The notes under the pieces: generated by a model
Told to the model about the DNA's origin: nothing
Seen by the model: only the letters and a program-made list of their open reading frames with translations
Databases searched by the model: none
Program-made: the position numbers and the translations under genes
Assembly: GCA_025362415.1 (NCBI GenBank)
Contig: JANYGM010000157.1
Location: 1-7,002, forward strand
Source of the DNA: a bacterium
Lineage (GTDB): Bacteria; Bacteroidota; Bacteroidia; Cytophagales; Thermonemataceae
Direction: 5' to 3'
Length of the DNA: 7,002 bases
Shown here: positions 6,276-7,002 of the stretch, one piece after another
How the letters are laid out: every line of letters starts with the position of its first letter
How positions within the stretch are numbered: the first letter of the stretch is position 1

Positions 6276-6710
6276 ATGAAAAAAATCTTGCAAATTTCAG
6301 CAGTTTTGATGTTTTGTATCACTTTTGCAGCCTCTGCTCAAATAGAAGGTACTTGGGAAACAACTGATGAAAAAACAAAAGAGAAAAAATCTCACGTCAA
6401 AATCTACAAAACACAAAGCGGTAAGTATGCTGGTCAAGTAGTCAAAATTTTGAGAGAAGCAAAGAAAAATGCACTTTGCAAAGACTGTGACGGTGACCGT
6501 AAAGGAAAACCCGTACAAGATTTGATTATCATTATTGGTTTGCAAACAGATGGCAAAGAATGGTCTGGTGGACGTATTTTAGACCCAGAAAATGGCAAAG
6601 AATATAAATGTAAAGCGTGGATGGGTTCAGATAATAATACACTAAACATTCGTGGTTTTGTTGGTATGTCTTTGATGGGACGTAGTCAAGTCTGGAAAAG
6701 AGTAAAATAA
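6276..6710 (+). CDS. DUF2147 family periplasmic protein
   Basis: A 144-residue protein with a signal peptide (KK at 2-3, hydrophobic 4-19, cleavage probably after ASA21) and a lipocalin-like DUF2147 domain. Family features seen: IEGTWETTD at the start of the mature protein, VKIYKTQSGKYAGQVV (41-56), CKDCDGD (C68 and C71), WSGGRILDPENGKEY (96-110), and the closing LNIRGFVGMSLMGRSQVWKR (123-142). The family is common in Bacteroidota and Proteobacteria, exported, and of unproven function. The length is normal. ATG 6276 follows A-rich sequence (CAACAAAAA) without a Shine-Dalgarno. It has its own promoter upstream and a strong terminator downstream, so it is probably monocistronic. Confidence 0.93.
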   Translation: MKKILQISAVLMFCITFAASAQIEGTWETTDEKTKEKKSHVKIYKTQSGKYAGQVVKILREAKKNALCKDCDGDRKGKPVQDLIIIIGLQTDGKEWSGGRILDPENGKEYKCKAWMGSDNNTLNIRGFVGMSLMGRSQVWKRVK

Positions 6711-6714
6711 TACA

Positions 6715-6742
6715 AATTGTGAATTGTGAATGAATACAAAGT
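6715..6742 (+). repeat. Stop-adjacent AATTGTGAAT repeat, copy 3
   Basis: It starts four bases after the DUF2147 stop: AATTGTG twice in tandem, then AATGAATACAAAGT. The stretch 6722-6742 is identical to 4173-4193 after gyrB. Here it is followed by a normal intrinsic terminator and not by a larger repeat. Confidence 0.85.
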
Positions 6743-6760
6743 ATTGCAATTTATACATAC

Positions 6761-6797
6761 AAAAAGCCTATTCTAATTGCTTAGAATAGGCTTTTTT
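6761..6797. terminator. Strong bidirectional intrinsic terminator
   Basis: A perfect 16-bp stem, AAAAAGCCTATTCTAA / TTAGAATAGGCTTTTT, with the tetraloop TTGC (6777-6780) and T runs at the 3' side in both directions. It serves the DUF2147 gene on the plus strand and the convergent ligase-like gene on the minus strand. Confidence 0.92.
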
Positions 6798-6819
6798 GTA
6801 TTTTACTGAAAATTTACAA

Positions 6820-7002
6820 CTATTTTTCTTCTTTGTGGGTGATTTGAAAAAGACAAGGAAAAATACCAAAAATAGCCACACCTTGTTGCACTGACAAAAC
6901 AGCTTCTGTAAGAAAATATAAAGATAAAAGCAGCATTACATTGAGGTAAAGCCAATTTTTCTGCTTAGTAGCTTCTTTAAAATGTAAGTACAAAAACATC
7001 AA
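6820..7002 (-). CDS. C-terminal end of membrane protein, O-antigen ligase-like
   Basis: Only the last 60 codons are in the window; the frame is open at the right edge, so the start lies outside. The visible part has a basic segment (KEATKQK), a hydrophobic helix (about WLYLNVMLLLSLYFL), the motif TEAVLSVQQGVAIFGIF, and a short charged tail (THKEEK). The TE..L..Q.G...F..F pattern after a transmembrane helix resembles the end of O-antigen ligase/polymerase-like (Wzy_C) proteins of Bacteroidota, which join or polymerise surface glycans in the inner membrane. This is judged on a short fragment; any polytopic membrane protein remains possible. Its stop lies 23 bases from the shared terminator. Confidence 0.6.
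   Translation of the reverse strand: MMFLYLHFKEATKQKNWLYLNVMLLLSLYFLTEAVLSVQQGVAIFGIFPCLFQITHKEEK

Overview
The window is AT-rich, with A- or T-rich stretches between genes and no Shine-Dalgarno sequences in front of the starts. It has promoter matches of the TTTG / TAnnTTTG type, a PorV-like outer-membrane protein, a DUF2147 protein and a short GyrB of Bacteroidota type. I read it as chromosomal DNA of a Bacteroidota member, probably Cytophagales-like; no sequence search was possible, so the genus is not claimed.

Layout: (1) 1-783, minus strand: the 5' two-thirds or so of a PorV/UPF0164-type outer-membrane protein. Its 5' end is disturbed by a block of GC-rich and short tandem repeats (about 634-771). 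(2) 830-1789, minus strand: a secreted helical protein with an internal duplication, probably transcribed together with and ahead of the PorV-like gene. (3) 1790-2170: an AT-rich divergent intergenic region with a promoter candidate in each direction. (4) 2171-4156, plus strand: gyrB, complete. (5) 4157-4423: an insertion-like stretch with 25-bp terminal inverted repeats around two palindromic repeat units. (6) 4424-5067, plus strand: a two-gene unit with overlapping start and stop, a small protein of unknown function followed by a small retropepsin-like aspartic protease. (7) 5213-6133, plus strand: an Asn/Pro-rich, probably disordered lipoprotein. (8) 6276-6710, plus strand: a DUF2147 periplasmic protein with its own promoter and a strong terminator. 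(9) 6820-7002, minus strand: the C-terminal end of a membrane protein resembling O-antigen ligases, convergent with the DUF2147 gene and sharing its terminator.

The genes do not form one pathway. GyrB is housekeeping; the PorV-like protein, the 319-residue protein, the lipoprotein, the DUF2147 protein and the ligase-like protein all belong to the cell envelope. The most unusual material is non-coding. A repeat built on AATTGTGAAT...GAATACAAA lies just after the stop codons of three different genes, always in the sense direction of the upstream gene. In two cases it leads into a larger repeat structure: the GC-rich hairpin block ahead of the PorV-like gene, and the inverted-repeat element after gyrB. 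The small protein/aspartic protease pair is the best candidate for an uncharacterised functional unit.
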